A DNA stretch of 64,000 nt. Source: Bog-473 sp963821755. GTDB lineage: Bacteria; Actinomycetota; Acidimicrobiia; Acidimicrobiales; RAAP-2. The stretch spans positions 496,001 through 560,000 of the forward strand of contig CAWGEX010000002.1 in assembly GCA_963821755.1 (NCBI GenBank). Reading direction: 5' to 3'. The notes below the pieces were generated by a model that saw nothing but the letters and a program-made list of their open reading frames with translations, had not been told where the DNA came from and made no database searches. Position numbers and translations under genes: made by a program. Position 1 is the first letter of the stretch, and each line of letters opens with the position of its first letter. This document shows, in pieces, positions 1 to 8,884 of this stretch.

Positions 1-189
1 GAAGCCCACGATGGACGCCTTGAGGACCACCGGGGAGGGGACCAGTTCGCCCATGTCCCGCGCTATCGCCTCGCCGGCCATCCGGTAGGGCGGCGACAGC
101 ACCTCGAGGCCCAGGACGTCGCAGTACCACCGGGTCGCGGCGACAACGTCTGGGACGCACACACCGACGTGGGCGAAGCCAGTCAGCAT
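1..189 (-). CDS. VOC (glyoxalase/bleomycin-resistance) family protein, 3' end outside window
   Basis: Only the first 63 codons are present; the gene runs off the left edge. It begins ATG at 189 and reads MLTGFAHVGVCVPDV, then a WYCDVLGLEVL motif. This is the first beta-alpha-beta half of a vicinal-oxygen-chelate domain, with a conserved His in FAHVGV that usually helps bind metal. VOC members include dioxygenases, epimerases and resistance proteins, so the substrate cannot be inferred. It starts 5 nt after the stop of the DUF2252 gene on the same strand, so the two probably share a transcript. Confidence 0.8.
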   Translation of the reverse strand, partial: MLTGFAHVGVCVPDVVAATRWYCDVLGLEVLSPPYRMAGEAIARDMGELVPSPVVLKASIVGF

Positions 190-194
190 TCGCC

Positions 195-1637
195 TCAGAG
201 CCCCACTTCGGCGGTGATCGTCCCATTGGTGGCGGCGCGCTGGAGCCCTTCGTAGTCACGCTGGTTCTGATCGGCGTAGCGCTCCGAGAACGTGGCGATG
301 GCCTCGTCGAAGACCCGTCCATTGCCGAGATACGAGGCGATGGCGATCCGGTCACCCGATCGAGCGTGGGCCCGGGCCAATGTCCACCCACAAATCCGGG
401 CGTAGGCGGTCATGCCGCTGGGAATCATCTGATCGACGTCCACCGACCCCTTCCAGTCCCGCAGTTGTCGGAAGTAGAAGTCGGTATGGGTGCCGTCGAC
501 TGCGTCCTGTCGGCCCCATCCGAGAAGGATGTCGCTGCTGGCCTGCATGGCCTGTTGCCCGGCCACCACTCTGGCTCCTTGGTTGGAGAACGTGCTCTTC
601 TCGACGAAACGCTCCAACACCGAAGGCTGTGCCTCTTTGGCCTGAAGGAAGAGTGGGTCACCAGAGTCACGCCCCTCGAACAAGAGGATCCACGAACGCG
701 TCCCGACGCTGCCCACCCCGACGACCTTGCGCGCCATCTGGACCAAGGCAAATTGATCGAACAGGCTGTGCAGGCTGGCCGGAAGGGTCTCCCGATACCC
801 ATGGAGCACTCGATCAATGACCGCGTAGATGGCGTCCACTTCCACCTCCGGGAGCACTTCCTCGATCGGGACGATCAAGGGTGGATTGCTGATGATCCGG
901 CGCTGGCCGTCGACCACCCTCGTCAGTTTCGAGAGGGCTTGCAGGCTGTCGTGGGTCCTTGCCTTGGCCAGACCGGCCTTGGTGCGCTGCAAGCTGACTT
1001 GCGAGAGTTGAGAGGCGAGGTCGACCAAGGCCCGGTCGACGTCCATCCGGGCGTACCAGACATCGACGTTGCGCATCTCGGCGAATCCGCGCATGGCCTG
1101 TCGGTAGGTCTCCGCCGATGCCGTGACGACCCGCCGCCGCTCCTTGTCGGTGAACTCCCTACTGCGGCTGGCCACGGCCAGACTGGCTGCCAGCCGCTTG
1201 ATGTCCCATTCCCATGGACCCGGGAGCGTCTCGTCGAAGTCGTTCACGTCAAAGACGAGGCGACGCTCTGGGGACCCGAACACGCCAAAATTCGACATGT
1301 GGGCATCTCCGCAAGCCTGCACGGTGAGTCCCGTCCGCGGCGTCTGGGCCAGATCGGACGCCATGACCAAGGCCGCGCCACGGAAGAAGGCGAAGGGCGA
1401 GTGCAGCATGCGTCCATACCGGATGGGGACCAGCTCGGGGACACGGGTGACCGCTTGTTCGGCCAGCAACGCGACCGGGTCAGGGCGATCACCGGCGATC
1501 GGGAGTTCGGCGTGGCTGGCTCGCGGAACCCTCGACCGGATGGATTTTCCGAGCTGCGCCCGCTCATTCGTTCGGCGATAGCGCGACCCGCTGCCCCGAA
1601 TGGCCAGAGCGCCCGAGTGCGTTGACACAGCGGTCAC
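195..1637 (-). CDS. DUF2252 domain-containing protein
   Basis: About 480 residues matching the DUF2252 family, which is common in actinobacteria and has a kinase-like (aminoglycoside phosphotransferase-like) appearance. Visible family motifs are RVPRASHAE near the N-terminus, RYGRMLHSPFAFFRGAA, CGDAHMSNFG, FDVNDFDETLPGPWEWD and, near the C-terminus, GWTLARAHARSGD. The CGDAHxxNFG and NDFDE motifs resemble the catalytic HGDxxxxN and metal-binding Asp elements of phosphotransferases; the physiological substrate is unknown. The start is uncertain: in-frame GTG codons lie at 1670, 1637 and 1628. The one at 1637 was chosen because a G-rich Shine-Dalgarno-like run precedes it at suitable spacing. 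Probably co-transcribed with the VOC gene downstream. Confidence 0.85.
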   Translation of the reverse strand: MTAVSTHSGALAIRGSGSRYRRTNERAQLGKSIRSRVPRASHAELPIAGDRPDPVALLAEQAVTRVPELVPIRYGRMLHSPFAFFRGAALVMASDLAQTPRTGLTVQACGDAHMSNFGVFGSPERRLVFDVNDFDETLPGPWEWDIKRLAASLAVASRSREFTDKERRRVVTASAETYRQAMRGFAEMRNVDVWYARMDVDRALVDLASQLSQVSLQRTKAGLAKARTHDSLQALSKLTRVVDGQRRIISNPPLIVPIEEVLPEVEVDAIYAVIDRVLHGYRETLPASLHSLFDQFALVQMARKVVGVGSVGTRSWILLFEGRDSGDPLFLQAKEAQPSVLERFVEKSTFSNQGARVVAGQQAMQASSDILLGWGRQDAVDGTHTDFYFRQLRDWKGSVDVDQMIPSGMTAYARICGWTLARAHARSGDRIAIASYLGNGRVFDEAIATFSERYADQNQRDYEGLQRAATNGTITAEVGL

Positions 1638-1778
1638 ACTATGGCGCCCCCCGCCGAGTTGGCCCACCACGGCATGGACCGGCTCGCGGTCGGTGTCCCG
1701 GACGAGGTCAGTGAACGGCTCCGATCCAGTCGGAGAATTAGGTGTCGAGACCGGGCAGGCGTGTGAGTGGGCCGTTCA

Positions 1779-1794
1779 CAACACGGCCGTGTTG
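1779..1794. promoter_or_regulatory. perfect 16-bp palindrome, candidate operator
   Basis: CAACACGGCCGTGTTG is its own reverse complement over all 16 bases. No T-tract follows, so it is not a Rho-independent terminator. It lies upstream of both DUF2252 (reverse) and HU (forward), a typical place for a dimeric regulator site. The regulator is unknown. Confidence 0.4.
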
Positions 1795-1880
1795 CCCTCG
1801 ATCCACGCCCAGGCCGGCCGATCCGAGGGGTATGCGAGAAGGCCCGCCATGGCTCCAACCGTCGAAGTCTGAACCTCAAT

Positions 1881-1941
1881 CTGCGGCAACTTGCGGCAAT
1901 CTCCGGCAACCTGCGGGCAATATCCGGCAACCTGCGGCACC
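1881..1941. repeat. 10-bp imperfect tandem repeat, six copies
   Basis: Six consecutive units related to CTGCGGCAAC, with variants TTGCGGCAAT, CTCCGGCAAC and ATCCGGCAAC; one unit carries an extra base. The period is close to one helical turn. It lies in the noncoding region 120-180 bp before the HU start. Confidence 0.75.
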
Positions 1942-2060
1942 CGTTCGGCTTGTCCCCGGCGCCCGGACGGCAGTCCCGTCGCGGAGAAATTCTTGCTTTT
2001 GTGAAGGTTTCGGGCCTTTCAATGTGCACAGCGACTGGTCGTTCGGCCACAATGTGCACC

Positions 2061-2564
2061 ATGAATAAAAGAGACCTAGCAAAGTCCGTGGCAGTACAGT
2101 CCGACGTGGAGCTGAAGACGGTCATCACCGTCCTCGATGGCTTCACCGATGTGGTGACCGCCGTCGTGTCCAAGGGTGAGCCGATTTCCATTCCCGGTTT
2201 CGCCAAATTCGTCAAGGTCGATCGGGCCGCCCGAATGGGGCGAAACCCTGCCACCGGCGAGACCATTCGCATCAAGGCCTCCAAGAAGGCGCGGATCACC
2301 CCGGTGAAGGCCTTCAAGGATGCCGTGCTCGCCCCGTCGACGGCCCCCAAGCTGAAGAAGGGTGCATTCCCGATCATCGCGACCGCAGTTGCCTCCGCCG
2401 GCAAGTCGGCCCCCGCCGCCAAGGCACCGGCCAAGAAGGCACCGGCCGCCAAGAAGGCTGTGCGCAAGGCACCGGCCAAGAAGGCCGCTGTCGCTCGCAA
2501 GGCCCCGGCCGCCAAGAAGGCTGTGCGCAAGGCACCGGCCAAGAAGGCCGGCGCGTCTCGCTGA
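2061..2564 (+). CDS. hupB: HU family DNA-binding protein with lysine/alanine-rich C-terminal tail
   Basis: 167 residues. Residues 1-90 form the HU/IHF fold: N-terminal helices (MNKRDLAKSVAVQSDVELK), a strand with IPGFAKFVKV, and the DNA-intercalating arm with the GRNPATGE motif. The remaining ~75 residues are low-complexity repeats of the PAKKA, AAKKAVRKA and APAKKA type. This layout is that of mycobacterial HupB (HU plus histone H1-like tail), which compacts the nucleoid and binds DNA through both parts. ATG 2061 was chosen over an in-frame ATG at 2052 because homologues start at MNK. A GC-rich hairpin follows the stop. Confidence 0.93.
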   Translation: MNKRDLAKSVAVQSDVELKTVITVLDGFTDVVTAVVSKGEPISIPGFAKFVKVDRAARMGRNPATGETIRIKASKKARITPVKAFKDAVLAPSTAPKLKKGAFPIIATAVASAGKSAPAAKAPAKKAPAAKKAVRKAPAKKAAVARKAPAAKKAVRKAPAKKAGASR

Positions 2565-2576
2565 TCAGGTGAGCAT

Positions 2577-2593
2577 GAGCCCGTCCGGGGCTC
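2577..2593 (+). terminator. GC hairpin just after the HU stop codon
   Basis: GAGCCC-GTCCG-GGGCTC: a 6-bp perfect stem with a 5-nt loop, 13 nt after the HU stop. There is no U-tract, so it may attenuate or protect the 3' end rather than act as a classic intrinsic terminator. Confidence 0.35.
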
Positions 2594-2611
2594 GCGGGCG
2601 GCAGACGACTA

Positions 2612-2842
2612 ATGCGTGATCCGCTCGCCGATCGACCACTCACGGAGCCGCATCCATCGCGGCTCGCACCGTCTGATCCTGATTTCGACGCTATTTTGGC
2701 TGCACACGAAACGGCCCTGAGCCGGGGTGACATTGGCTATGCCGATCCCCGCTCGGGCTTGTTCGTCCTGACGGCGGGCTATCTCGCATCCAAGGGAAGC
2801 TGCTGTGATTCTGGCTGCCGGCACTGTCCGTACGTGACATAA
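2612..2842 (+). CDS. DUF5522 family small cysteine-rich protein
   Basis: 76 residues ending in GSCCDSGCRHCPYVT. The C-terminal CC-x2-C-x2-CPY cluster with the preceding FVLTAGYLASKG matches the short DUF5522 family found in actinobacteria and other bacteria. Four closely spaced cysteines suggest a zinc or iron-sulfur site; function is unknown. It lies 47 bp after HU on the same strand. The start gives MRDPLADRPLTEPHPSR. Confidence 0.8.
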   Translation: MRDPLADRPLTEPHPSRLAPSDPDFDAILAAHETALSRGDIGYADPRSGLFVLTAGYLASKGSCCDSGCRHCPYVT

Positions 2843-2937
2843 CGCCGCACGTTCCCTCGTGGCGGGCAACGGCACGCCTACAGTGTGCAGCAGTTGCTCC
2901 TCCGGGCAGCGGGCGGACGAACAGGGAGCGGAAAGCC

Positions 2938-3438
2938 ATGAGCGACGCGTCGCAAGGTCCCGGATGGTGGTTGGCTTCCGACGGCAAGTGGTATCCGCCC
3001 GAAACGTGGACCGGCCCGCCGTTGCCGACGGCGATGCCCACGGCGATGCCCGCCGGGAGCCCACTTCCCCAAACGACCGGCGGTCTCGGCGGTCCGGGGC
3101 CCATGCCCGGATACCAATCGTTTCAAGGCGCCGGCGCCCCCATGGCGGCTCCCACCAACGGCATGGCGGTGGCATCCCTGGTCTGTGCCTGCGCGGGGAT
3201 CATTCCCTTCCTCTTCGGGATCCCTGCCATCCTCGGGGTGATCTTCGGCTTCGTGGCGCGCGGTCAGATCCGGCGGACCAACGGCATGCAGGGCGGCGGC
3301 GGCCTGGCCCTCGCCGGGATCATCGTGGGCTTCTCCCTCATAGCGCTCTTCATCCTCGGTGTGGCGCTGATCGTGGCCTTCGCCCATTCCGCGAACTGCA
3401 CAACTTTCAACAACAACCTCAACTGCACCTCGAACTGA
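2938..3438 (+). CDS. DUF2510/DUF4190 small membrane protein
   Basis: 166 residues. The N-terminus has the GWWLASDGKWYPPE motif of DUF2510, a short Trp-rich module common at the ends of actinobacterial membrane proteins. A Pro/Gly/Met-rich linker follows (about residues 25-70). Two transmembrane helices (about 75-105 and 118-150) surround the polar GQIRRTNG loop typical of DUF4190. The short outer tail carries two Cys (NCTTFNNNLNC). A GGAG Shine-Dalgarno lies just before ATG 2938. Function unknown; probably envelope-associated. Confidence 0.8.
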   Translation: MSDASQGPGWWLASDGKWYPPETWTGPPLPTAMPTAMPAGSPLPQTTGGLGGPGPMPGYQSFQGAGAPMAAPTNGMAVASLVCACAGIIPFLFGIPAILGVIFGFVARGQIRRTNGMQGGGGLALAGIIVGFSLIALFILGVALIVAFAHSANCTTFNNNLNCTSN

Positions 3439-3496
3439 TCCAGGTCCAGCGCTGTAGCGTGGCCAGGTTGATCGATTTCGAATGGGGGGATGGCAC

Positions 3497-4725
3497 ATGC
3501 AAGGACTTCTCTACGGGGTGCGGCCCGAGCGCTGGACGCCCCCTGACCCGGAGAACAACCTTCTGGTCGGGTTGTCCCGCGTCCCCATGCGGATGGAGGA
3601 GCTGGACCAGCCGGTGCCTACGCGCCCGGATGGGTCATGGCCAAGACGCGCCTCACCGGCATCTGCGGGTCCGACGCCAAGCAGGTCTTCGCGGATTTCG
3701 GGGACGACTACACCGACAGCGCTTTGAACGGACACTTCACCTTCCCCACCGTGCTGGGCCACGAGGTCGTGGCCGACATCGCCGAAGTGGGTGACGGCGT
3801 GACCAGCCTCGAGGTGGGCCAGCGGGTGGTCCTCAATCCGTGGCTGTCCTGCGTGCCCCGCGGCATCGACCCACTCTGTGGCGCCTGCCGGGACGGCGAC
3901 TACAGCCTGTGCTGGCACTTTCTTGACGGCCCACTGGCCGCTGGGATCCACACCGGCACCTCGAAGGACGCACCCGGTGGGTTCGCCGAATACTTGCCGG
4001 CCCATGAGTCCATGTGGATCCCCGTCCCGAACGGCATCAGCGACGAGGTGGCCGTGTTGGGCGACCCGTTCGCCGTGTCCCTCCACTCGGTCACCCGCAA
4101 TCCCCCGCCGCCCGGAGGAAAGGTCCTCGTCTACGGCGGCGGTGCCCTGGGGGCGACGGCCACTGCCATCTTGCGGGCCCTCCATCCCGACGTCGAGGTC
4201 ATGGTGGTGGCGCGCTTCCCGGCCCAGGCCGCCCTGGCCCGGCGCCTGGGGGCGACGGTCGTCGACCCCTACCCGGTCGAGCAACTGCTTGAAACGGCGG
4301 CGGCGTGGTCCGGTGGTGTGCTCCAGCGGGTCGACGGCGCCTTGCCCATGGCTCATCCGGGCGGTATCGATGTCGTCTACGACACCGTGGGAACCGGTGA
4401 GACGGCTGAAATTGGCGTGCGCCTCCTCAAGGCTCGCGGCACCATGGTCAAGAGTGGTGTCCACGCACCAGAACGCTGGGAATGGTCACCCCTGTACTTC
4501 AAGGAGATCTCCTGGGTCGGGTCCAATGCCTTCGGCGTCGAAGAGGTGGACGGCGTGCGGCTACACGGCATTGCCCACTACCTCCGGTTGGTGGAAGACG
4601 GGCGGATCGACATGACGGGTATGTTGACCCATACCTTCCGGCTGGACCAGTGGCGTGAGGCCTTCACCGCGCTGGCCACCCAGGCCGAAAGCGGTGCCAT
4701 CAAGGTCGCCTTCGACTTCCGTTGA
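3497..4725 (+). CDS. zinc-dependent alcohol dehydrogenase (MDR family), N-terminal frameshift
   Basis: Medium-chain dehydrogenase. From ATG 3497 one frame reads MQGLLYGVRPERWTPP and RVPMRMEELDQPVP, the usual N-terminus of this actinobacterial subgroup. Near 3615-3625 the homology jumps frame to AYAPGWVMAKTRLTGICGSD. From there 362 residues are intact to 4725. Zinc ligands visible are Cys in GICGSD, His-Glu in GHEVV, and four structural-zinc Cys between SCVPRG and YSLCW. The Rossmann part holds VYGGGALGATA. Either an assembly indel or a real frameshift separates the parts; ATG 3637 could start a shortened protein lacking about 47 residues. Substrate unknown. Confidence 0.82.
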
Positions 4726-4750
4726 CCCGGCGGCTGCCGGCCCTAGCTAT

Positions 4751-4778
4751 TTGACACCGGTCGTAATCGGCGTAGCGT
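4751..4778 (+). promoter_or_regulatory. sigma-70-like promoter for the di-iron protein gene
   Basis: TTGACA at 4751-4756 and TAGCGT at 4773-4778 with 16 nt between them: a consensus -35 and a TAnnnT -10 box. The start codon at 4831 is about 50 nt downstream. This is the best housekeeping-type promoter seen in the window. Confidence 0.55.
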
Positions 4779-4830
4779 CTGGTCTGTCGAACACCAGCGT
4801 GATGGCGGATCGCCGTCAAAAGGAGCGCCC

Positions 4831-5931
4831 ATGACCAGCTCAGCCCTGCCGACGACGAGTGAGTCGGGTGAGACGAGCGAGACGGGTGAGGAGCCGGCCT
4901 CGAAGTGGGGCATTGCGTCCCCCGCCACCACCCTGTTCGACTTCAACTACACGGGTGGACGCGAGCAGCTCCTGCGTCTCTACGACAAGGGCACCCGCCG
5001 CCAATGGATCGGCAGCGACCGATTGGACTGGTCGCTCGATGTGGATCTCGACAACCCGGTCGGTCTGCCCGACGACATCAACCCGCTCTTCGGGACCGAA
5101 TGGTGGGACAAGATGGATGACGCACGCAAGGGCGAGGTACGACGCCACTTCGAGGCCTGGCGTTTCAGCCAGTTCATGCACGGCGAGCAGGGAGCGCTGA
5201 TCTGCACGGCCAAGATCGTCCAGACCGTCCCCGATATTGACTCCAAGTTCTACGCCGCCACCCAGGTCATCGACGAGGCCCGCCATGTCGAGGTCTACAG
5301 CCGCTACCTGCACGAGAAGGTGCAGCTGACCTACCCGCTGAACCCCAACCTCAAGAGCCTGCTCGACGACGTCATCTCGGACAGCCGCTGGGACATGACC
5401 TACCTGGGCATGCAGGTGCTGATCGAAGGACTGGCCCTGGCCGCCTTCGGCATCATCCGCAACATGGCGCAGGAACCGCTGGCCAAAGCCCTCAACGCCT
5501 ACGTCATGCAGGACGAGGCGCGCCACGTCATGTTCGGTCGCCTGGCTCTGCGGGACTACTACCCCCAGCTGACCCAGGCCGAGCGCGACGAGCGAGAGGA
5601 GTTCTGCGTCGAGGCCTGCTACCGCATGCGCGACCGCTTTCTGGGCGAGGAGGTGTGGGAGCGGCTCGAACTTCCCCCAGAAGTGGCCCCGTACGTGGAG
5701 AACAGCGAGACGTTGCAGGTCTTCCGCAGCTACCTCTTCATGCGCATCGTGCCCATCCTCAAGGACATCGGACTGTGGGGACCCAAAATCCGCTCAGCCT
5801 TTGAGGACATGGGCGTCATCTCCTTCGCCGAGACCGACATCGACCAGGAGATGGCCGACGATGAAGCAGCGGCCGAGGAGTACGACAAGACCCGGATGGC
5901 CCACGTCAATGCCGTGGCCGACCTGGCCTGA
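4831..5931 (+). CDS. ferritin-like di-iron protein (putative oxygenase/oxidase)
   Basis: 366 residues. Two DEARH motifs (DEARHVEVY near residue 150 and DEARHVMFG near 230) with upstream Glu residues (HGEQGAL, IEGLAL) give the E...ExxH...E...ExxH pattern of a ferritin-like di-iron four-helix bundle. The ribonucleotide-reductase-R2-like and AurF/CmlI-type oxygenases share this architecture. The N-terminal 25 residues are Ser/Thr/Glu-rich and probably disordered. Substrate unknown. It has its own promoter (4751-4778) and a GGAG ribosome site. It converges on the SnoaL-like gene, 4 nt apart. Confidence 0.8.
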   Translation: MTSSALPTTSESGETSETGEEPASKWGIASPATTLFDFNYTGGREQLLRLYDKGTRRQWIGSDRLDWSLDVDLDNPVGLPDDINPLFGTEWWDKMDDARKGEVRRHFEAWRFSQFMHGEQGALICTAKIVQTVPDIDSKFYAATQVIDEARHVEVYSRYLHEKVQLTYPLNPNLKSLLDDVISDSRWDMTYLGMQVLIEGLALAAFGIIRNMAQEPLAKALNAYVMQDEARHVMFGRLALRDYYPQLTQAERDEREEFCVEACYRMRDRFLGEEVWERLELPPEVAPYVENSETLQVFRSYLFMRIVPILKDIGLWGPKIRSAFEDMGVISFAETDIDQEMADDEAAAEEYDKTRMAHVNAVADLA

Positions 5932-5934
5932 ACC

Positions 5935-6327
5935 TCACTTCTCGAGGCCGGCCTGAATCTGCTGCATCGGCTGGTTGGTGTCGAGATAGTCGCGCCAGGA
6001 GGTCACCTTGCCGTCGGCGTCCACCGAGACGACGGTGGCACCTTCCATGACGATGGCAATCCCGGGCCCGCCCTCGGTGGGGAAGGTGCCGGTCCCGGTC
6101 CACTCAAACACGGCCCAATCGTCGCCACCTCGGATGTCGTCGATGCGCTGCTTCCAGTCGGGGAAGATCTTGTCGGTGTCGGTGGCCACCTTGCGGACAT
6201 CGGTGGTCCATGGGGTCACCGGATCGCAGAATCGGCCGCCCGGAGCGAAGAGCCCGGCGAACGCGTCCGGTCCGTCCAGCGTCTCGTAGCGTCGCGCCCA
6301 CGCCGACCAGTCCATGGCAGTGCTCAC
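5935..6327 (-). CDS. SnoaL-like / nuclear transport factor 2 family protein
   Basis: 130 residues with the NTF2-like alpha-plus-beta pattern: WSAWARRYETLDGPDAFAGLF, FCDPVTPW, AVFEWTGTGTF and a final VTSWRDYLDT strand. Such cone-shaped folds serve as isomerases, hydrolases or ligand-binding modules in polyketide and steroid metabolism; no catalytic residue set identifies this one. Its ATG overlaps the stop of the upstream YbjQ-type gene by 4 nt, so it is the last gene of the 9.3-5.9 kb operon and is translationally coupled. Confidence 0.8.
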   Translation of the reverse strand: MSTAMDWSAWARRYETLDGPDAFAGLFAPGGRFCDPVTPWTTDVRKVATDTDKIFPDWKQRIDDIRGGDDWAVFEWTGTGTFPTEGGPGIAIVMEGATVVSVDADGKVTSWRDYLDTNQPMQQIQAGLEK

Positions 6328-7163
6328 TTTCCCCGAAGATTTTGCGCCGCGAACATCACCACGGCATCGTCGAGCGGGAGAATGACCTGGGGCTCGATGT
6401 TCTTGTGGACATCCGCTACGAGCTTCACGGTCGTTCCCCAGGCCGTGAACCCCACGGCGTGCCGAGCGAAACTCATGGGACCTTCGGTCACCTTGACCCC
6501 GACCACGCCATGCCCACCCACCTCAAGCGCCGAGCGCTGCATCCGCTCCATGGCCGACTCCCGGGCGGCGTACATGGCCTGGGTGAAGTTGGTCAGCTCA
6601 ATATTCTGCGTCTTCTGCTGCAGGGCCGCACCGGCCGAACGCCGGGGGGCGTAGACGAAGCTGGCCCCGAAGGCCAAGCCCGCCGGCATCCACCCCGCCC
6701 CCTTGAGGAGGGTGAAGTCGCGGGCGGAAAGGTCGGAGACGAAGGGAACCGCCGGAGTCGAACCGCCATCGACCGGCCGTACCGCCGTGCCGACTAGGTC
6801 AACATCGATGTGGTGGTTCCGCACCTCCACCCCGATGCGCACCCCGACCACGCCGTGTCCGTGGACCTTGGCGCACTCCTCTTTGAGCCGCTCGGCCGCT
6901 CCCTGCACCGCCGCGTTGTGGGCCGCCGACGCCACCCCGATCTCGCCCTGGCCCCAGTTCCACACGCCGAAGGGCACGGACGCCACCGACACCCCGCACA
7001 CCAGATCGACCGGCTCCCAGCCAGCCGAGTGGAGGAGCAACGCCTCGTCGATCGAGAGGTCCGACGTGACCCCCCGGTTGGTGTTGGGCGGTGGCGCCGT
7101 CGCCAGGGATTGGGCACCGCGGAGCATCTCGGCCCTTACGTCGAGGGCGACGCCTTCACTCAT
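6324..7163 (-). CDS. tandem YbjQ-like (heavy-metal-binding-type) domain protein, paralogue C
   Basis: 279 residues with two repeats. Each starts SDLS-x-D/R-E/F-xLL-x2-AGW-x-P and ends in a helix leading to GHGVVGVRIGVEV or GHGVVGVKVTEGP, then a beta strand and a GTAV or GTTV turn. This is the YbjQ/DUF74-type fold, whose small homologues form pentamers and are often labelled heavy-metal-binding, although no metal site is proven. Its start overlaps the upstream paralogue's stop by 4 nt, and its stop overlaps the SnoaL-like gene by 4 nt. Confidence 0.72.
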   Translation of the reverse strand: MSEGVALDVRAEMLRGAQSLATAPPPNTNRGVTSDLSIDEALLLHSAGWEPVDLVCGVSVASVPFGVWNWGQGEIGVASAAHNAAVQGAAERLKEECAKVHGHGVVGVRIGVEVRNHHIDVDLVGTAVRPVDGGSTPAVPFVSDLSARDFTLLKGAGWMPAGLAFGASFVYAPRRSAGAALQQKTQNIELTNFTQAMYAARESAMERMQRSALEVGGHGVVGVKVTEGPMSFARHAVGFTAWGTTVKLVADVHKNIEPQVILPLDDAVVMFAAQNLRGK

Positions 7164-8066
7164 GACAGGCGGACCGTGGGCCGGGGTGAGGGCACGGCGT
7201 CAAAATCCTTGAACCGGCGCACCCGGTTCCCTCGAATGGTGCAGTCGATTACTTCATCGCCCTGGGCGAGCTCACGCTTCTCCACATCGATCTGGACACC
7301 GTGCAGGGCATCACCGACCAATTTTTGGCGGACGTGCTTGCGCGCCAGTTGGCGCACCGCCATGTGCGCCCTCGTCACTTGCTCTACCTCGGCCGCCTGA
7401 TTGGGGTTGCCCCAGCCACGCCCACCTTCCATTTGGTATTCGGTGATGCAGTAGGCCCACACCCGCACCGAGGCCATAGAGGCCACGACCGCCACCGGCA
7501 TGAAGCCGGCTTCGATCGACTTGGTCAAGCGCTGACCGGCCAGATAGGTGGTCCACGGGACTCCGCCCGCCGGGGGTGGGCCATTCTCCACCGTCACGGC
7601 CGTGCCCAGGAAGTGGAACTCGCTAGTCTGGCTGTCGGCCACCGGGGTCACGCGATCCACTACGCCGATGACCCCGTGGGCGCCCAGTGCCGTCGCTTCG
7701 TCGAGCATGCGGGCATAGGCAGCGCCGTAGCCGGCGGACCAGGCGGCCTCGACCCACGGTTGCTCCAGGTTCTGTCCCCACATCCGATGTTCGGCCGACA
7801 CGTAGCCATGCGGGCAGCGGTAGCTCTCCGAATAGGCCCCCTCGCTCTGTGCCCCCATGGTGTACGGATTTGACCCCCGCATGAAGGACGATCCGGCGCC
7901 GTACCAACCCCACTGCATGACGCAGAAACCCTGCACCAGGCCGACCGGCTCGCAGGCCGAGCTGCAGGCACGCGGCGAAGTCCGGCACGGTGAGCCCGGA
8001 GGAGAAGGCGCCCGAACTAAATCGGCGTACGGCGGCTTCGGGGAGCTCGGCGGAGCTTTGGCTCAT
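7160..8066 (-). pseudogene. tandem YbjQ-like domain protein, paralogue B, broken by one frameshift
   Basis: The real start is ATG 8066, fused as TGATG to the stop of the upstream paralogue. The first frame reads MSQSSAELPEAAVRRF and GLTVPDFAACLQLG. At about 7951-7960 one extra base shifts the frame; removing it joins the text to CEPVGLVQGFCVMQWG, which aligns with AGWEPVDLVCG in paralogue C. The rest (ending VRLS at 7160) is intact and includes GAHGVIGVVDRV. The span is 907 nt, one more than a multiple of three, as expected for a +1 error. The first full in-frame ATG after the break gives a shortened 258-residue protein. It may be an assembly error. Confidence 0.72.
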
Positions 8067-8884
8067 CAGTTGTCGAGCGAGATGATGGTCAAGGGCTTGG
8101 GCAACGTGACCTCCCCGGTGGTCTTGGTGACCGCCGTGCCGATGGACAGGAACTCGATGGTGTGCGAGCCCCATTGGTGCGACTTCTCCTCCAGGCGCAC
8201 ACCGACGATGCCGCTGGCATTGAGTTGCCCGGCCTCATCCTGCATGCGGGTCATGGCCAGCTCGCGTGCCTCGTAGAGCGCCTGGGTGAAATTCGGCAGC
8301 TCCACGTTCTGCCCCATGGAGCCCAGCGCCTGGGTGAGCTTGCGATGGGCGATGTGGTAGACGCACGTGCCCATGACCAGGCCCTGCGGCACGTGGCCGG
8401 TTTGCATGAGGGTCCAGAAGTCTTGCCCGGAGAGGTCGGACGTGAACGGCTTGCCCAGGGCGTTCTTGTACGAGGTCCCGTCCTCGGCCTTCACCGCCGT
8501 CCCGAAGGCGATGAACTCGGCCGAGTCGCTGCCCCACTCGTAGTAGTTGACGTCGAGGCGGACGCCGACCACGCCGTCGGCGCCGAGCTCCTCCGCCTCC
8601 TCTTCCATTCTGTTCATGGCCAGTTCCCGGGCGGTGTACATGGCCTCGGTCAGCTTGGTGAGCTCCTGGCTCTCCCCCCACTTCCTCGTCTGCAGGCCGA
8701 TGTGGTAGATCGACGAGCCCATGACGAAGCCGAGGGGGTGGAATCCCGCTTCCTTGACCAGTAGGAATTCGTTGACCGAAAGGTCGGACGTGAAGAGACC
8801 GTGCTCGAGTTCCTCCAGACGATGGGTGGCGTCCTTGGGAAGATCCTTGGGAAGTTCCTTGGGGAGATCCGCTGGTTGGGTCAC
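8066..8884 (-). CDS. tandem YbjQ-like domain protein, paralogue A
   Basis: 272 residues. After a charged N-terminus with three LPKxLPKD repeats (12-bp tandem repeats at 8832-8867) come two clear repeats. Repeat 1 contains FTSDLSVNEFLLVKEAGFHP and GADGVVGVRLDVNYYEWG. Repeat 2 contains FTSDLSGQDFWTLMQTGHVP and NASGIVGVRLEEKSHQWG. Both have the A-x2-RM-x2-EA helix before the GVVGVR strand. The fold is YbjQ/DUF74-like; tandem fusion would let it form pseudo-oligomers. Its ATG overlaps the stop of the upstream small protein by 4 nt, and its stop is joined as TGATG to paralogue B. Function unknown. Confidence 0.75.
   Translation of the reverse strand: MTQPADLPKELPKDLPKDATHRLEELEHGLFTSDLSVNEFLLVKEAGFHPLGFVMGSSIYHIGLQTRKWGESQELTKLTEAMYTARELAMNRMEEEAEELGADGVVGVRLDVNYYEWGSDSAEFIAFGTAVKAEDGTSYKNALGKPFTSDLSGQDFWTLMQTGHVPQGLVMGTCVYHIAHRKLTQALGSMGQNVELPNFTQALYEARELAMTRMQDEAGQLNASGIVGVRLEEKSHQWGSHTIEFLSIGTAVTKTTGEVTLPKPLTIISLDN

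Larger units (their letters stand above)
1638..2060. other. intergenic region between divergent DUF2252 and HU genes
   Basis: About 420 bp with no gene I can support. It holds a perfect 16-bp palindrome at 1779-1794, a block of imperfect 10-bp tandem repeats at 1881-1941, and two copies of AATGTGCAC at 2021-2029 and 2051-2059, the second touching the HU start codon. It should carry the promoter of the HU gene and perhaps that of the DUF2252 gene. Confidence 0.6.

Noticed and set aside
2841..2853. AACG-CCGCA-CGTT inverted repeat after the DUF5522 gene as an operator.
   Set aside because: Only 4-bp arms; expected by chance in such DNA.
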